Positions 15,202-18,103 of a stretch of 18,103 nucleotides of DNA are shown one piece after another. Origin of the DNA: an uncultured Porphyromonadaceae bacterium (GTDB taxonomy: Bacteria > Bacteroidota > Bacteroidia > Bacteroidales > Muribaculaceae); the NCBI GenBank assembly GCA_900550395.1, contig URSD01000047.1:1-18103 (forward strand). The letters run 5' to 3'. The first letter of the stretch is position 1. Every line of letters starts with the position of its first letter. The translations under genes and the position numbers were made by a program. A model generated the notes under the pieces. The model made no database searches. It was not told the origin of the DNA and saw nothing but the letters and a program-made list of their open reading frames with translations.

Positions 15202-15236
15202 TAAAGTGTGCATATTTTTATAACATGCACACTTTA
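15202..15236 (-). terminator. Attenuator-like hairpin in the helicase leader
   Basis: Perfect 12-base arms (15202-15213 and 15225-15236) enclose an 11-base loop. On the minus strand the hairpin is followed by TTTATTTTTTT and then the helicase ribosome binding site. It thus has the form of an intrinsic terminator in the 5' leader, 29 bases before the ATG at 15173. No minus-strand gene lies just upstream for it to terminate, so leader attenuation is the natural reading. Confidence 0.6.
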
Positions 15237-15253
15237 ACATATTTGTGAGATAA

Positions 15254-15288
15254 TTACAAAATATTATTTCTTCATTTTTTACAAAATA
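15254..15288 (-). repeat. Direct repeat in the helicase leader
   Basis: TTACAAAATA (plus-strand reading) occurs at 15254-15263 and again at 15279-15288, a 25-base period, in AT-rich sequence upstream of the attenuator-like hairpin. The rest of the 15174-15464 gap holds that hairpin, the start-stop codon pair at 15289-15294 and the bioY control region. I could not assign a convincing helicase promoter. Confidence 0.3.
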
Positions 15289-15360
15289 CTACATACTGTT
15301 CCTCCCTCCTGTCCTCCTTTAGAGCATTCAGTGAGAAAAATCCACTTATTACTCCCCTGA

Positions 15361-15392
15361 TTGTAAACCTTTATTGCAGTTACGGTTGACAA
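15361..15392 (+). promoter_or_regulatory. BirA-type biotin operator upstream of bioY
   Basis: TTGTAAACC (15361-15369), 14 bases, then GGTTGACAA (15384-15392) matches the Firmicutes biotin repressor box in half-site sequence, symmetry and spacing. A TTGACA -35 element (15386-15391) lies in the right arm, so bound BirA would block the promoter. A second TTGACA (15393-15398) and an extra half-site-like GTGTTAACC (15414-15422) lie close by. The -10 element is not clear. Confidence 0.75.
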
Positions 15393-15464
15393 TTGACATC
15401 TTTTCATGTTAATGTGTTAACCGTAAAAAAAATACTATGAAATTTACAAAAAGGAGATTTTATC

Positions 15465-16010
15465 ATGAACCAGACAGAAACTATAGACTACAAGCATGGA
15501 ACGACCTATGCCATAACGGTAACAGCGCTCATGACAGCTGTCACATGTATTCTTGCACCATTATCTATCCCGATTGGGCCGGTACCTATTTCACTGACAA
15601 ACCTGGCCATATATATTTCATTATATCTGCTCGGATGGAAACGCGGAACAATCAGCTACCTGATTTACCTGCTTATCGGACTTGTCGGAATCCCTGTATT
15701 TTCAGGCTTCACCGGTGGCCCAGCTAAGCTTGCCGGTCCTACAGGCGGATACATCATCGGTTTTATTGCCATGGCAATTATTGCAGGACTTGTAATCGAT
15801 CATTTCCACCAGCCTTGGCTCCAGCTCATTGGTATGATTGTCGGAACTATCATATGCTATGTGCTCGGTACAGCATGGTTCTGCATTGAGGCAAAAAGCA
15901 CAGTCAGCGGTGCACTCTCAATATGTGTGCTCCCATTTATCCCGGGCGACCTGATAAAAATGATAATTGCCATGCTTATCGGACCGGCTATTAAAAAAAG
16001 ACTTCGCTAA
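15465..16010 (+). CDS. bioY: Biotin transporter substrate-binding subunit BioY
   Basis: 181 residues. BioY is the membrane S component of the biotin ECF transporter; it binds biotin outside and works with the shared EcfA/A'/T energising module, not encoded here. The sequence shows about six hydrophobic segments and family blocks IPIGPVPISLTNLAIY (35-50), GLVGIPVFSGFTGGPAKLAGPTGGY (76-100) and a final FIPGDLIKMIIAMLIGPAIKKRL. AAGGAG at 15451-15456, 8 bases before the ATG, fixes the start. The biotin operator upstream predicts repression when biotin is plentiful. Its last four bases overlap the convergent maf stop (16007-16010), leaving no room for a separate terminator. Confidence 0.95.
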   Translation: MNQTETIDYKHGTTYAITVTALMTAVTCILAPLSIPIGPVPISLTNLAIYISLYLLGWKRGTISYLIYLLIGLVGIPVFSGFTGGPAKLAGPTGGYIIGFIAMAIIAGLVIDHFHQPWLQLIGMIVGTIICYVLGTAWFCIEAKSTVSGALSICVLPFIPGDLIKMIIAMLIGPAIKKRLR

Positions 16011-16624
16011 ACATCAACTCCAAGCTTTCTAAGCTCCTGATACAGGCGCGCTACCGGAAGCCCTACCACATTATTGTAATCACCATGTATTCCCTTAATG
16101 TGGATGGCAAAGCGTCCCTGTATCCCGTAGCTTCCTGCTTTATCCATCGGATCCCCGCTTGAAATATAGCGGTCAATTTCCTCTTCCGTCTGTGTATACA
16201 TGCTGACATCCGTCTTCTCATAAAAGCAGTGTTCTCCAGTTCTTCCGGCTTTGTCAATAAACACAAACGTTACCCCTGTATAGACACTGTGCGTTTTTCC
16301 CGAAAGCATCAAAAGCATACGCCTGGCATCTTCTTCGTCCTTCGGCTTTCCAAGAATCTGATTCTCATAAGCCACTACCGTATCCGCTCCGATTACAAGA
16401 ATATCCTGCGGTGTCACAAGCTCTGCATGCTCTTCATTGTAGGTAAGCACACCTGACGCTACCTCCTCTGCCTTTTGACGGGATAGCTCCATGACAACCG
16501 CAGATGGCTCCTCCTCTGTGATTATCTCTTCTCCCTTTGCAGGACAGACAACAAACTCTGCCCCAATCTGCTCTAATAATTCCTTTCGGCGCGGTGATGC
16601 CGACGCCAATATTATCTGACTCAT
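16007..16624 (-). CDS. maf: Maf family nucleoside triphosphate pyrophosphatase
   Basis: 205 residues from ATG at 16624. Maf proteins hydrolyse dTTP, UTP or modified NTPs to the monophosphate, a house-cleaning role also linked to septum control. The N-terminal signature ILASASPRRKELL (5-17), GADTVV with catalytic Asp81, LGKPKDEEDA (91-100), the MLSGKTHSVYTG block and YGIQGRFA near the C-terminus are all present. A 20-codon upstream extension from a TTG at 16684 is open but not family-like. It lies 93 bases after the FUSC-like gene and may share its transcript. Its stop overlaps that of bioY. Confidence 0.93.
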   Translation of the reverse strand: MSQIILASASPRRKELLEQIGAEFVVCPAKGEEIITEEEPSAVVMELSRQKAEEVASGVLTYNEEHAELVTPQDILVIGADTVVAYENQILGKPKDEEDARRMLLMLSGKTHSVYTGVTFVFIDKAGRTGEHCFYEKTDVSMYTQTEEEIDRYISSGDPMDKAGSYGIQGRFAIHIKGIHGDYNNVVGLPVARLYQELRKLGVDV

Positions 16625-16717
16625 ATTTGTTTTAACCTTTTCCTTCACTTTGGATTTTGGGGCTGTTTCATCTGAAGAATACAATTCCCTATGACTGATT
16701 ACACGTTTCCACTTGTA

Positions 16718-17776
16718 TTATACAGCTTTCTCTTTCACCGATACTTTCACTGACATAATTCTATAAAATACAGCACAAAATACCAACGCAAAAACGACTC
16801 CAAACACATTCTGAATAACCCTGAGGCAGACTGCTCCTTTTAACCCATAGCTCTCTGCAGCTATAGCCAGAGCACCAAATGTATTAAAAACAGCCTGCCA
16901 GCCGTATTGTGCCGATAATCCCACGCCGATTCCACCTATGATTCCTATGTACGCATAGATTGATGGTGGAAGCAGAAAATATAATGCCGTGAAGCATATT
17001 ACACCGGCGATATTACCGACAATCCTTTTTCTGACTCTGTACTGCATATCCTCCATAAACGGCAGGATGGCAGACATGGCTGCAATACCTGCCCACATTG
17101 CACGCGGCATATTGCAAAGCTGCGCAATACATAGAACTAACGGTACGCATAGTATCTGGCACAGCTGCCATTTCGTTCGTGATGAAAAAAGATCAAACTC
17201 CTGAATTACGGCTTTCATATTTCTTTTAAAGACTCTGTTTTTATGATTTCTGTAAAATACCAGGCATGTGAGGACAGCACCTGCAGCCATCCCTGCTATT
17301 CGAAGCATATAGCTTTTTCCTGATACATCATATCCATATAACAATAAATAGCCAAGAACCAGTGTGGATTGATTAAACATAAATGGATTATGGCATCCGA
17401 ACAAAATCAGCACTGCAAGAGCTGCAATGTTTATAAGCAGCGCCGGAAGCGGTGAAAGCTGATTTGCCAGATGCGGACATACTGTCATAATTACAAAGAA
17501 CAATGCCAAAAGCCATGTAGAGTGTCCGGTATGGATTCCCAGATCTGCGTTTCGAAATACCATAACGCATAATAAGACCACTACTCCCACAATGCTGTTA
17601 TCCTTTCCCAATATGATGCTTGAGGCAGTGACAAATGCAAAGCAAAAAACCATTGTGACAGCTATCTTCACCATATATACAAACGCATGGTATAGTTTTT
17701 CTTTCATTGTTTTACTGTTTTTCAGCAGGCTTTTAGAGCCGGCCTGATTTAACTGCAGTTCCTGATAAAAAGTCAT
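16718..17776 (-). CDS. FUSC / aromatic acid exporter-like membrane protein
   Basis: 352 residues. Two blocks of hydrophobic helices (about 33-57, 60-75, 86-102, 110-127, 136-148, 155-175, then 204-222, 226-240, 250-270, 273-288, 296-310, 318-340) are separated by a charged stretch (176-203) with RNHKNRVFKRNMK. The repeated arrangement and the GKDNSIVGVVVLLCVMVFRN and MWAGIAAMSAILPF blocks resemble FUSC-type proteins, some of which export aromatic acids. Substrate here is unknown. The ATG at 17776 has AAAGGA 11 bases upstream; another ATG at 17788 abuts that site and is less likely. A good sigma-A promoter lies at 17831-17859. Confidence 0.78.
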   Translation of the reverse strand: MTFYQELQLNQAGSKSLLKNSKTMKEKLYHAFVYMVKIAVTMVFCFAFVTASSIILGKDNSIVGVVVLLCVMVFRNADLGIHTGHSTWLLALFFVIMTVCPHLANQLSPLPALLINIAALAVLILFGCHNPFMFNQSTLVLGYLLLYGYDVSGKSYMLRIAGMAAGAVLTCLVFYRNHKNRVFKRNMKAVIQEFDLFSSRTKWQLCQILCVPLVLCIAQLCNMPRAMWAGIAAMSAILPFMEDMQYRVRKRIVGNIAGVICFTALYFLLPPSIYAYIGIIGGIGVGLSAQYGWQAVFNTFGALAIAAESYGLKGAVCLRVIQNVFGVVFALVFCAVFYRIMSVKVSVKEKAV

Positions 17777-17830
17777 ATGATTTATCATCCTTTCTGTTTT
17801 TTGTTGGTTAAAAAGTAAAACGTAGAGGGA

Positions 17831-17859
17831 ACTATAACGCAAAACAGATGAAAGGTCAA
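17831..17859 (-). promoter_or_regulatory. Sigma-A promoter of the FUSC-like gene
   Basis: On the minus strand TTGACC (17854-17859), 17 bases, then TATAGT (17831-17836): each hexamer is one base off consensus and the spacing is ideal. The predicted leader is about 48 bases to the ATG at 17776. Confidence 0.78.
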
Positions 17860-17875
17860 GAGAAAAATCATTTTT

Positions 17876-17890
17876 TAGTGCCTGGCACTA
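17876..17890. repeat. Palindrome TAGTGCCTGGCACTA in the divergent gap
   Basis: A perfect 7-base inverted repeat around one central T, between the FUSC-like promoter and the plus-strand gene at 17940. It could be a repressor site or a copy of a short dispersed palindrome. It is too small and lacks a T run, so it is not a terminator. Confidence 0.45.
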
Positions 17891-17939
17891 CTCCTGTGCA
17901 TATACTATCCTGAGCCTAAATTTATGAGGTTGTAATAAA

Positions 17940-18103
17940 ATGTCAACCACGCTTATAAAATCTGTGCAATCCTATACCGACCACGGCAAGCTGCAGATCC
18001 AGCTTGTCTCTCAGATCCAGAATCGGCCTGTCCAGGGAGCGAAAATCAGTATCAGCTACACCGGAGCTCCCGGGCAGCCACTGGAACAATTACGGACCAA
18101 CAG
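17940..18103 (+). CDS. Unrecognised gene, first 54 codons, cut by window edge
   Basis: ATG at 17940 follows GAGG (17926-17929) by 10 bases, and the frame is open to the edge. The visible N-terminus has no signal peptide. It alternates beta-strand-like segments (LIKSVQSYTDHGKLQIQLVS, then a PVQGAKISISYTGAPGQ turn), the look of a carboxypeptidase-regulatory or Ig-like fold. From memory, some Lachnospiraceae proteins with C-terminal peptidoglycan-binding domains begin like this; that is a weak guess because the informative part lies outside the window. A -10-like CATATACT lies at 17899-17906. Confidence 0.65.
   Translation, partial: MSTTLIKSVQSYTDHGKLQIQLVSQIQNRPVQGAKISISYTGAPGQPLEQLRTN

Noticed and set aside
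15174..15230. 19-codon N-terminal extension of the helicase
   Set aside because: It lies in the terminator-like hairpin and its T run, upstream of the ribosome site, and is not conserved-looking; METIRF is the better start.
15437..15727. 96-codon plus-strand frame starting just before bioY
   Set aside because: It is the shifted frame of bioY; its ATG has no ribosome site while bioY has AAGGAG at the right distance.

Overview
The window looks like two unrelated bacterial genomes joined inside one gene. Positions 1 to about 14,700 are GC-rich and Bacteroidales-like, probably Muribaculaceae or a relative. The signs are a type IX secretion system (T9SS) pair porU/porV, a DUF3256 lipoprotein-like gene, an adhesin with choice-of-anchor J domains, TAnnTTTG-type -7 promoter boxes and starts without Shine-Dalgarno sites. 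Positions from about 14,720 to 18,103 are AT-richer and Clostridia-like, probably Lachnospiraceae: strong AGGAG sites, a TTGACC-N17-TATAGT promoter, a BirA-type biotin operator, BioY, Maf and a FUSC-type membrane protein. The switch falls at the DEAD motif of a DEAD-box helicase. Its N-terminal third has Clostridia character and the remainder is Bacteroidales. An assembly chimera at a conserved helicase stretch is the most likely explanation; an in-frame inter-phylum recombination is the exciting but less likely one. Gene context should not be read across this point.

Layout, left to right: a 5' fragment of an ADP-ribosylglycohydrolase (minus) that runs into a terminator hairpin without a stop; its promoter; a strong terminator; a 1489-residue secreted adhesin-like protein (minus) with a T9SS-type C-terminal tail; then a compact minus-strand operon in transcription order rex, a degenerate FAH-like gene, porU, porV, ispF. 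Divergent from rex is a YitT-family membrane protein (plus). Convergent to that are a DUF3256 exported protein and the helicase, translationally coupled by an ATGA overlap. Past the junction come the helicase leader (minus, with an attenuator-like hairpin), bioY (plus) behind a biotin operator, maf and a FUSC-like gene (minus), and the first 54 codons of an unrecognised plus-strand gene.

Functional theme of the Bacteroidales part: PorU is the T9SS sortase and PorV the outer-membrane protein that brings cargo to it. The adhesin next door carries a C-terminal tail of the kind this machinery exports, so machine and probable client lie side by side. Rex heads the operon, so NADH/NAD+ sensing and T9SS attachment may be co-transcribed. 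In the Clostridia part, the biotin operator upstream of bioY predicts biotin-repressed biotin uptake. I saw no tRNA, rRNA, CRISPR array, insertion sequence or phage gene.
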